DNA of 12,536 nt. Origin: Lachnospiraceae bacterium (GTDB lineage Bacteria; Bacillota; Clostridia; Lachnospirales; Lachnospiraceae). The translations under genes and the position numbers were made by a program. Below are positions 6,877-12,536 of the stretch, piece after piece (position 1 is the first letter of the stretch; the number at the start of each line of letters is the position of its first letter). The DNA lies in assembly GCA_900764225.1 (NCBI GenBank), contig CAAFNG010000282.1, positions 1 to 12,536 of the forward strand. Direction: 5' to 3'. Under the pieces are notes generated by a model that had not been told where the DNA came from, did not search any database, and was given only the letters and a program-made list of their open reading frames with translations.

Positions 6877-7809
6877 TTATCCCAGTTTTTGGATCTCGAT
6901 CTTCGGAAGCAGCTTCTCCATATCTTCCATCACAAAGAAGCCTGTCTCCTCACGCATTGCTGCAGCTGCTGAGATAGCGCTGGCTCTGCGTAATGTTTCT
7001 TCCAGAGAAAGTCCCTCACTTAATCCAAGGGCAAAACCTGCGATCATGGAATCTCCGCAGCCTACGGTATTCACTGCATCGATCTTAGGAACAACGGCAC
7101 GGAAAATCCCCTCCTCGCCAACAGCCAGGGAGCCATCTGCGCCCAGAGAAACGGCTACGATCTCCACACCACCTGCATGGATCACCTTTGCAGCCTCGAT
7201 GATATCGTTGATATCGTCACAGTGCTTTCCTGTAAGCATACGGATCTCATCAATGTTCGGCTTGATCAGCGTCGGAGCCGCTTTGATGCCATCCTCAAGA
7301 AGCTTTCCGCTGGTATCCAGGATCACCGTTTTTCCGGCATCCTTGACGATCTTTACCAGACGCTGGTATGCAGTTCCGTCCAGTCCTTTTGGAACACTTC
7401 CGGACATTGCCACAACGGAAGCATCTTTCACAAGCTCGCGGAATTTTTCTTCGAAGCCTTTGAAATCTTCCTCTGTAAGTGTAAAACCCGGCTCCAGGAA
7501 TTCTGTCTGCACGTGATTCACTTCATCCCAGATATTGATGCAGGAACGGCTCTCTGCATCAACATGGTAAAAAGCGCTTCTGATGCCAAAAGGTTTCAGG
7601 GCATCTTCGATATAATTGCCTGCGTGGCCGCCAACAAAACCTGTGGCAGTCACTTCGGCACCGTAAATGGACGCCGGCTTGGAAACGTTCAGTCCCTTTC
7701 CTCCCGGAACATAGGTACACTCGCGTACACGGTTTACCTCACCCACTTTAAAATCATCTACTACATAACGCTTGTCAATGGCAGCGTTTAAGGTTACTGT
7801 CAGGATCAT
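6877..7809 (-). CDS. PfkB-family ketose-phosphate kinase (1-phosphofructokinase / tagatose-6-phosphate kinase, LacC type)
   Basis: A 310-residue ATP-dependent kinase expected to phosphorylate a ketohexose monophosphate to the bisphosphate, feeding the aldolase of the same operon. It starts with the family pattern MILTVTLNAAIDK. GGKGLNVSK is at residues 36-44, and the C-terminal PfkB signature NTVGCGDSMIAGF holds the catalytic base D253. The usual signature is GAGDS; here alanine is cysteine. An ATG 15 bases further upstream (7824) lies inside the dehydrogenase gene and would add five residues before the conserved start. The ATG at 7809 has AGGA eight bases upstream and is preferred, leaving one base after the dehydrogenase stop, so translation is probably coupled. 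Operon context with GatD- and GatY-like genes favours tagatose-6-phosphate over fructose-1-phosphate as substrate, but this is inference. Confidence 0.9.
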   Translation of the reverse strand: MILTVTLNAAIDKRYVVDDFKVGEVNRVRECTYVPGGKGLNVSKPASIYGAEVTATGFVGGHAGNYIEDALKPFGIRSAFYHVDAESRSCINIWDEVNHVQTEFLEPGFTLTEEDFKGFEEKFRELVKDASVVAMSGSVPKGLDGTAYQRLVKIVKDAGKTVILDTSGKLLEDGIKAAPTLIKPNIDEIRMLTGKHCDDINDIIEAAKVIHAGGVEIVAVSLGADGSLAVGEEGIFRAVVPKIDAVNTVGCGDSMIAGFALGLSEGLSLEETLRRASAISAAAAMREETGFFVMEDMEKLLPKIEIQKLG

Positions 7810-7810
7810 A

Positions 7811-8863
7811 TCAGTCTTCCTCATTGGAAAGAAGAATCTTTCCTTTTACAAGGCCAGGTGTCTTAAACAGCTGGAATGCTTCCTGTGCCTGGCTCATCGG
7901 GATTTTCTTGTAGATGAAGCCCGGGTCAAATTTCAGCTGCCCGGTTGCAAAATAATGAGCTGTCAGATCCCACTCTCGTCCCGGATATGGTGCACTGTAG
8001 GACATCCAGGAACCGGTAAGCTTGAACTCCTTACGGTTCATATTCTCCCACTGCTTCGGTGTGAAAGTAAGGTTCTCATGAGGAGTACCGATGAAGCATA
8101 CATGTGCTTTGTTTGCTGCAAGCTCGAATGCCATGTGCATGGTCGGAACCTGTCCGGCTGTCTCGAATACGAAGCCGTATCCCTTGCCGCCTGTGATAGC
8201 CATGGCTTTTTCCATATATCCTTCTTCTTTCGTGTTGATCACTTCATCTGCACCGAGACGTTTTGCAAGAGCAAGTCTCTCATCACTGATGTCAAAAACT
8301 ACCACTTTCTTGGAGCCGAAGATCTTCGTCCACTGCATGGTGAACATACCAACTGTTCCGCCGCCAAGAATCGCTACATATTCACCACCATGATAGTCAT
8401 TCTGGAATACACCATGGATCGCTACAGTTGCAGGCTCAAACATTGCGCCCTGCTCATATGGAACATTCTTCTCGAACGGTACTGCGTTCTGCTCCGGAAC
8501 AACGACATAATCTGCGTTTGCTCCCTGCTCTCTGGAACCGATGAAGCTGTAATGCTTGCAGAGAGAGAAGTTACCTTTCTGGCAGTCATCACATTTCATA
8601 CATGGAAGAAGCGGTGCACCGGATACACGGTCGCCGACTTTTACTTTTGTGACTCCCTCGCCGACTTCCACAACGTCACCGGAAAACTCATGTCCCAGTA
8701 CGATCGGATAAAAATGTACGCCGTTATTCAGAACTCTCGGAATATCAGATCCGCAGATTCCGGAATATCTTACTTTGATCTTTACATGACCAGGAGTTAC
8801 CTTCGGTTCTTCGATCTCCTGATACTGAACATCCTCATTTGCTACTACTACTGCTGCTTTCAT
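7811..8863 (-). CDS. Zinc-dependent polyol dehydrogenase, GatD-like (galactitol-1-phosphate 5-dehydrogenase relative)
   Basis: A 350-residue medium-chain dehydrogenase/reductase using zinc and NAD(P). The catalytic zinc site is visible as SGICGSD (C37) and LGHEFSG (H and E at about 57-58). The structural zinc cysteines occur in LPCMKCDDCQKGNFSLC (about 87-103). The Rossmann motif is LGGGTVGM (about 168-175), followed by D191-type NAD preference (VVVFDIS). Segments such as the one around GSDIPRVLNNGVHFYPI, and GSWMSYSAPYPGREW, closely recall Escherichia coli GatD, which oxidises galactitol-1-phosphate to tagatose-6-phosphate. Sorbitol or other polyol dehydrogenase activity is the alternative. 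It starts two bases after the FGGY kinase stop with GGAGG upstream, so it is part of the same transcript and probably acts directly before or after that kinase. Confidence 0.9.
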   Translation of the reverse strand: MKAAVVVANEDVQYQEIEEPKVTPGHVKIKVRYSGICGSDIPRVLNNGVHFYPIVLGHEFSGDVVEVGEGVTKVKVGDRVSGAPLLPCMKCDDCQKGNFSLCKHYSFIGSREQGANADYVVVPEQNAVPFEKNVPYEQGAMFEPATVAIHGVFQNDYHGGEYVAILGGGTVGMFTMQWTKIFGSKKVVVFDISDERLALAKRLGADEVINTKEEGYMEKAMAITGGKGYGFVFETAGQVPTMHMAFELAANKAHVCFIGTPHENLTFTPKQWENMNRKEFKLTGSWMSYSAPYPGREWDLTAHYFATGQLKFDPGFIYKKIPMSQAQEAFQLFKTPGLVKGKILLSNEED

Positions 8864-8865
8864 GA

Positions 8866-10383
8866 TTACTTTTCCTCCTCATTTCTCATCATAGGTTCAA
8901 GAGATTTATAGAGATTTAAATAGGTTTTATAGGTTTTATCATAAACGTCCCTGTTTGCAGGGTTCGGTTCATGTCTTCTTGTTTCTTTTACAGTAAGGCT
9001 GATCGCCTCATCGTAATCCCTGTACATTCCCACGCCCACACCGGCCAGGATCGCTGCGCCAAGTGTTGTGGCCGTATCGGATGACGGAACTACAATTGGT
9101 TTTCCTGTAATATCAGACTTGATCTGTGTCCAGAGTAGCGAATTTGCTGATCCGCCCATGGCACGGAGAACTTCCACATCTGCCCCTGCTTCCTTCGCCA
9201 CATCAAGGTTATGCTTCAGAGAAAGTGCCACACCTTCCATGCAAGCACGTACCATATGTCCCTTGGTCTTGGAAAAATCCAGTCCGTAGAAAACGCCCTT
9301 CGCATTGGGGTTCCAGATCGGTGAACGCTCACCGGACATATATGGGAGAAAAACAACTCCGTCACTTCCGGGTGCAACCTTCTGGGCGATCTCATTAAGC
9401 TGGTTCAGTGAAGAGCCTTTTTCCTCTGACATCATGCGCTCATAATCTGCGAATTCCCGCTCAAACCAGCGCATTACGCCGCCGCCGCCGGTCGTGCCTC
9501 CCTGAAGGAGCCACTGTCCCGGAACAACATGGAAGCTTAAGATCAGTCTCGGGTCTGCCTTGTACTCATCCATGCAGATGCTCATGCCGCCAGCCTGGCC
9601 GCCCTGCTCCTGTGTCTCACCAGGATGGATAACGCCAGCCCCCAGAGTTCCGCATGCTGCATCCAGACCACCGGCTACCACCGGTGTTCCCACTGCAAGA
9701 CCTGCTTCCTCTGCTGCCTTCTCCGTAACAGTTCCGACCACGTGGTCGCAGTCACAGATTTCCGGAAGAAACTCTGCCGGAATACCAAGTTTTCTGCACA
9801 TATCCTCATCCCACACTGCTTTTCGCATGTCAAAGCAGTGCAGGCCATAGCCCTGTGAGACATCCTGGCTCATCACACTAGTCAGCTTAAATGCTATGTA
9901 GCTGTTGGACTGCAGAATCTTATCGATCTTTGCATAAACTTCCGGAAGATTCTCTTTATACCAGAGAATCTTCGCAGTCGTATAAGACGGTTGCAGAGAA
10001 TTGCCGGACACACGGAAGATCTCATCTGCTCCGATCTCTTCATTCAGTCTGTCACAGATGGACTGTGCTCTTGTATCCATCCAGATCGGTGTGTTTGTCA
10101 AAACATTTCCGTCTTTATCAACTGCGATGGCAGACCAGCTCTGTCCGTCGATACCGATGCCTGCGATCTCATCCGGACGGATGCCGGATTTTCTGATGAC
10201 TTCCTTCACTGCCTGACAGACAGCACTCCACCATTCCTCCGGGTTCTGTTCGGCCCAGCCTTCTTTCGGATAGTACACCGGATAATCGCCGTTGGCTGTT
10301 GCAACCACCTTGCCTGATTTCTCGAAGATCGCAATCTTACAGGCACTGGTTCCGATGTCAATACCAAGTAAATATGGTTTCAT
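8866..10383 (-). CDS. FGGY-family carbohydrate kinase (xylulokinase-like)
   Basis: A 505-residue ATP-dependent sugar or polyol kinase. The N-terminal domain begins with the phosphate-binding motif GIDIGTSACK (7-16), and GIGIDGQSW is at 76-83. The presumed catalytic base is D241 in VAGGLDAACGTLG. GGTTGGGGVMRWF (295-307) and FLPYMSGERSPIWNPNAKGVF (345-365) match xylulokinase-type FGGY proteins, and AMGGSANSLLWTQIKSDI is the C-terminal ATP-site signature. Two places differ from classical XylB: GQSW stands where xylulokinase has GQMHG, and GGQAGG where many have GTSG, so the substrate may not be xylulose. Context points to phosphorylation of a free hexitol or ketohexose brought in without a PTS. 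It is preceded by GGAGAAGGAG, which begins at the LacI stop codon, and is followed two bases later by the dehydrogenase gene. Confidence 0.93.
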   Translation of the reverse strand: MKPYLLGIDIGTSACKIAIFEKSGKVVATANGDYPVYYPKEGWAEQNPEEWWSAVCQAVKEVIRKSGIRPDEIAGIGIDGQSWSAIAVDKDGNVLTNTPIWMDTRAQSICDRLNEEIGADEIFRVSGNSLQPSYTTAKILWYKENLPEVYAKIDKILQSNSYIAFKLTSVMSQDVSQGYGLHCFDMRKAVWDEDMCRKLGIPAEFLPEICDCDHVVGTVTEKAAEEAGLAVGTPVVAGGLDAACGTLGAGVIHPGETQEQGGQAGGMSICMDEYKADPRLILSFHVVPGQWLLQGGTTGGGGVMRWFEREFADYERMMSEEKGSSLNQLNEIAQKVAPGSDGVVFLPYMSGERSPIWNPNAKGVFYGLDFSKTKGHMVRACMEGVALSLKHNLDVAKEAGADVEVLRAMGGSANSLLWTQIKSDITGKPIVVPSSDTATTLGAAILAGVGVGMYRDYDEAISLTVKETRRHEPNPANRDVYDKTYKTYLNLYKSLEPMMRNEEEK

Positions 10384-10401
10384 TGTGATTTCTCCTTCTC
10401 C

Positions 10402-11409
10402 TTATATCACGCGCACAGATCTCCCCGTAATGATCTCTGCGCCAAGCTTCTCTGTGATCCGCTCCTTTTCTTCACCTTCGCCCTCTTCCAGACGCTTCAG
10501 CATAATACCAGCCACCTCTCTGGCAATACCTGGCGTGGGCTGAGCCACAATGGTCAGCTTCGGATTGCAGGCTCTTGCAAACTGAAGATTGTCAAAACCG
10601 ATGAGAGAAAGCTGCTCCGGAATCTTAAGTCCCAGCTCATTTACACCAATCACCGCACCCATGGTCATCTCATAGTTAGTGACAAATACAGCTGTCATAT
10701 CCGGATTATCCGTCACAAGCTTCTCAAGACCTTTCACTCCACCCTGAATGGTATAATCGCCGTGATAGATCAGAGACTCCTGTATTGGAAGATTTTGTTT
10801 TTCATACGCGCTTCTATATCCCTGGAGACGTTCCTGCGCTGTAGAGATCTCCTCCGGGCCGCCAATAATACCGATTTTGCGATGTCCCGCCTGAAAAAAA
10901 ACTCTCATGGCATCCTCAGCCGCCTTCTCATTGTCCACAAGAACACTGTCGCAGGAAAGATCCTGGATCTTACGGTCAATGAGTACGATCGGCTTCCCTG
11001 TCTTCTGAAATTTTTTCAGATGAGTGCCTTCTGTGTCCACCGGCATATTGATGATCCCATCCACACGTTTCCGGCTTAAGAATTCCACAGCATCCCGCTC
11101 CAGCTTCTTATCTGTACGGCAGTCACAGACAATGGTGGCATATCCGTGGCTTCTCAGCACATCCTCCATCTCTGTGATGATCTCCGCACAAAAGGTATTG
11201 TTAAGCTCCGGGATCACCACACCTATGGTCTTGGTTGCGTTGGTCTTAAGACCTCTGGCTACCTCATTGACCTCATAGTGCAGTTCTTCGATGGCTTCCT
11301 CGATCTTTACTCTGTTCTTTTCTCTTACGTTTCCGCCATTAAAATAAGAGGAAATCGTTGCAAGCCCAAGTCCCGTCCGCTTGGCGATATCTTTCATGGT
11401 CGCTGCCAT
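10402..11409 (-). CDS. LacI-family transcriptional regulator of the catabolic operon
   Basis: A 335-residue LacI/GalR repressor. The N-terminal helix-turn-helix reads TMKDIAKRTGLGLATISSYFNGG, the hinge region follows at about 50-60 (VARGLKTN), and a periplasmic-binding-protein-like effector domain starts with KTIGVVIPELNNTF. Effector-domain marks include GIINMPVD, PIVLIDR, IGIIGGPEE and SLIGFDN. The start is ATG at 11409, where GGAG lies eight bases upstream; a GTG at 11418 would extend the frame by three residues but sits in the ribosome site itself. The gene is second in the operon, 27 bases after the aldolase. It probably represses its own transcript by binding the paired GAAACGTTTC operators at the promoter, with a pathway intermediate or the sugar as inducer. 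Effector identity is unknown. Confidence 0.92.
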   Translation of the reverse strand: MAATMKDIAKRTGLGLATISSYFNGGNVREKNRVKIEEAIEELHYEVNEVARGLKTNATKTIGVVIPELNNTFCAEIITEMEDVLRSHGYATIVCDCRTDKKLERDAVEFLSRKRVDGIINMPVDTEGTHLKKFQKTGKPIVLIDRKIQDLSCDSVLVDNEKAAEDAMRVFFQAGHRKIGIIGGPEEISTAQERLQGYRSAYEKQNLPIQESLIYHGDYTIQGGVKGLEKLVTDNPDMTAVFVTNYEMTMGAVIGVNELGLKIPEQLSLIGFDNLQFARACNPKLTIVAQPTPGIAREVAGIMLKRLEEGEGEEKERITEKLGAEIITGRSVRVI

Positions 11410-11417
11410 ACTGATCA

Positions 11418-11421
11418 CTCC
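11418..11421 (-). promoter_or_regulatory. Ribosome binding site deciding the LacI-family start
   Basis: On the minus strand GGAG precedes the ATG at 11409 by eight bases. It overlaps the alternative GTG (11418-11416), which would then have no ribosome site of its own. Confidence 0.7.
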
Positions 11422-11436
11422 GTTATCTGGATATTA

Positions 11437-12288
11437 TTATTCTGCCTTTCCGTCGCATCCACAAACCTTCATACGAGCCTCAACCAGCTCTTTTACTGCC
11501 TGGATTGCTTTTTTTCCGTAAGCCTTCGGATCAATTGTGTTCTCGTTCTCTGCGAAAGTCTCTTTTACTGCCTTGGAGTATGCTGCACGAAGCTCTGTTG
11601 CGAAGTTTACCTTGCAGATACCACGTTTTACGCAGTCACTTACATCCTCATCACTAAGTCCTGATGCACCGTGAAGAACAAGTGGAATATCAACAACCTC
11701 ACGGATCTCACTTAAACGCTCCTTATCAAGAACCGGAGTTCCAACATAGAAGCCATGAGCAGTTCCGATAGCAACAGCCAGAGAAGTAACACCTGTACGC
11801 TCTACGAATTCTTTTGCTTCCTGCGGATCTGTGTTGGTGTCTGCCTCAGCCTCAAGATCATCTTCCTTGCCGCCGACCTTGCCAAGCTCAGCCTCGCATG
11901 GAATATTCAGAGCTGCTGCTACATCTGCAACTCTCTTTGTCTCTCTAATATTATCCTCAAAATCCAGTTTGGAACCGTCGATCATAACAGATGTGTAACC
12001 TGCATGCATAGCCTGCATAGCCAGTTCAAAGCTGCTGCCGTGGTCAAGATGAAGGCATACCGGAACTGATGCCTTGGCTGCTTCTGCTGCAACGATCGCT
12101 GCATAAGTCTCAACAGTACCATATTTAATGGTAGACGGTGTTGTCTGGATCATGACCGGAGCCTTCAGCTCCTCAGCTGCCTGGATGATTGCCTTTACCA
12201 TCTCCATGTTCTCTGCGTTGAATGCTCCGACTGCGTATCCGCCCTTCTGTGCTTTTAACAGCATTTCTTTTGATGTAACCAGTGGCAT
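11437..12288 (-). CDS. Class II ketose-bisphosphate aldolase, GatY/KbaY-like (tagatose-1,6-bisphosphate aldolase)
   Basis: A 283-residue zinc-dependent aldolase, the usual length of GatY/KbaY. It should cleave tagatose-1,6-bisphosphate or fructose-1,6-bisphosphate into dihydroxyacetone phosphate and glyceraldehyde-3-phosphate. Catalytic D82 and zinc ligand H83 are in LHLDHGSS; further ligands are H178 in AIGTAHGFY and H206 in LVLHGASGL. CEAELGKVGGKEDD and KVNFATELR are also family marks. DPQEAKEFVERTGVTSLAVA and the C-terminal KVCG closely recall GatY/KbaY more than Fba. The start at 12288 has GGAGG nine bases upstream. The frame stays open to 12423, but that extension would run across the promoter and operators and is not conserved. 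It is the first gene of the operon. Fructose-bisphosphate specificity cannot be excluded. Confidence 0.93.
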   Translation of the reverse strand: MPLVTSKEMLLKAQKGGYAVGAFNAENMEMVKAIIQAAEELKAPVMIQTTPSTIKYGTVETYAAIVAAEAAKASVPVCLHLDHGSSFELAMQAMHAGYTSVMIDGSKLDFEDNIRETKRVADVAAALNIPCEAELGKVGGKEDDLEAEADTNTDPQEAKEFVERTGVTSLAVAIGTAHGFYVGTPVLDKERLSEIREVVDIPLVLHGASGLSDEDVSDCVKRGICKVNFATELRAAYSKAVKETFAENENTIDPKAYGKKAIQAVKELVEARMKVCGCDGKAE

Positions 12289-12353
12289 AATCTTTTTCCT
12301 CCTTGGAATTATTGTGTTTATTTTCCATATTTTTTCTTTAATTCGCGCAGAAA

Positions 12354-12368
12354 CCGAAACGTTTCTGT
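12354..12368. promoter_or_regulatory. LacI-type operator 1 (downstream of transcription start)
   Basis: CCGAAACGTTTCTGT with perfect palindromic core GAAACGTTTC at 12356-12365 and the central CG typical of LacI-family operators. It falls just after the predicted transcription start, about +5 to +14. It is identical over 15 bases to the second site; the centres are 34 bases apart. Confidence 0.75.
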
Positions 12369-12376
12369 TTGAGTTC

Positions 12377-12405
12377 ATCATAACGCGCCGAAACGTTTCT
12401 GTCAA
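12377..12405 (-). promoter_or_regulatory. Sigma-A promoter of the catabolic operon
   Basis: On the minus strand the -35 is TTGACA (12405-12400, perfect), the spacer is 17 bases and the -10 is TATGAT (12382-12377, 5 of 6). The predicted start is near 12370, giving an aldolase leader of about 80 bases. AT-rich sequence lies upstream of the -35. Confidence 0.88.
12388..12402. promoter_or_regulatory. LacI-type operator 2 (inside the promoter spacer)
   Basis: The same 15 bases, CCGAAACGTTTCTGT. The palindromic core at 12390-12399 abuts the -35 and lies wholly between -35 and -10, so a bound repressor would block RNA polymerase directly. CcpA sites share the AAACGTTT core, but the flanks match the CcpA consensus poorly, so the operon's own LacI protein is the likelier binder. 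Confidence 0.75.
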
Positions 12406-12423
12406 CCATAAAATTTTCATCAT

Positions 12424-12536
12424 TTACAGGAAAATATTACCTTGAAAAGAAGAGAAAATACCGTTAGATTAGATTACAAGAGATACAAAGCCTGTTGCCG
12501 GGCAGGCAAGTCTGATACGACCGGCATTATGAGACA
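12424..12536. other. Window edge, no assignable feature
   Basis: Upstream flank of the catabolic promoter. Two minus-strand frames are open from the edge, for about 20 codons to stops near 12470-12475. Either could be the tail of an upstream gene, but neither is recognisable. No clear terminator or RNA gene was seen. Confidence 0.4.

Noticed and set aside
5881..6972. Plus-strand open frame of 363 codons
   Set aside because: It is antisense to the aldo/keto reductase and the end of the PfkB kinase gene, both with intact catalytic motifs. No ribosome site or recognisable domain.
7810..7824. Upstream ATG adding MRKTD to the PfkB kinase
   Set aside because: It lies inside the dehydrogenase gene, and the family-conserved protein start (MILTVTLN) has its own AGGA eight bases upstream.
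7772..8911. Plus-strand open frame of 379 codons
   Set aside because: It is antisense to the GatD-like dehydrogenase, which has clear zinc and NAD motifs. The frame is a by-product of codon bias.
12354..12402. CcpA catabolite-repression sites
   Set aside because: The core AAACGTTT fits, but flanking positions match the CcpA consensus poorly and the two copies are identical, favouring a dedicated LacI-type regulator. Not fully excluded.
12289..12423. 45-residue N-terminal extension of the aldolase
   Set aside because: It would be translated from DNA containing the -35, -10 and both operators, upstream of the predicted transcript start. The conserved family start and a good ribosome site are at 12288.
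12424..12536. Tail of an upstream minus-strand gene
   Set aside because: Two frames of about 20 codons are open from the edge, but neither can be recognised and there is no terminator to support one.
1..12536. CRISPR array, tRNA, rRNA, riboswitch or phage genes
   Set aside because: No regularly spaced repeats, no cloverleaf-like or rRNA-like sequence, no recognisable riboswitch core and no phage-type proteins were seen by eye on either strand.

Overview
The window is 12.5 kb of a Gram-positive, Clostridia-type genome, most likely a gut Lachnospiraceae relative. That placement is inferred from the strong GGAGG ribosome sites, the moderate GC content, the YesM/YesN-type sensor pair and the style of the sugar operons; it is not a proven identification. 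Every convincing gene lies on the minus strand, so transcription runs from high to low coordinates. The first 28 bases are not genomic. They are the end of an Illumina Nextera adapter including the 19-bp Tn5 mosaic end, so the contig stops artificially inside a transporter gene.

Right block (12405 down to 5776): a six-gene sugar or sugar-alcohol catabolic operon. It starts at a near-consensus promoter (TTGACA, 17 bp, TATGAT) that carries two identical 15-bp LacI-type operators, one filling the spacer and one just after the predicted start of transcription. The order is: GatY/KbaY-like class II ketose-bisphosphate aldolase, LacI-family regulator, FGGY carbohydrate kinase, GatD-like zinc polyol dehydrogenase, LacC/1-phosphofructokinase-type PfkB kinase, and aldo/keto reductase. 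Gaps are short (1 to 30 bp), and a strong hairpin terminator closes the unit.

Middle block (5515 down to 1045): a translationally coupled sensory operon made of a YesN-type AraC response regulator, a YesM/LytS-type histidine kinase and a sugar-binding protein. The genes overlap by ATGA at both junctions. The binding protein has a membrane anchor and no lipobox, which fits a three-component sensor like XylFII-LytS-YesN rather than a transport lipoprotein. A 19-bp perfect inverted repeat with a T-run follows.

Left block (953 to 29): an RbsC-type ABC sugar permease with a TTG start, cut at its C-terminus by the adapter. The rest of the transporter would lie beyond the window.

Working model (inference): an extracellular sugar or polyol is sensed by the binding protein and kinase, the response regulator turns on an ABC importer, and the substrate enters unphosphorylated. 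The FGGY kinase and GatD-like dehydrogenase convert it to a ketose phosphate, the PfkB kinase makes a ketose bisphosphate, and the GatY-like aldolase splits it into triose phosphates. This resembles the enterobacterial galactitol/tagatose route with the PTS replaced by an ABC importer plus an ATP-dependent kinase. The actual substrate cannot be read from the sequence.
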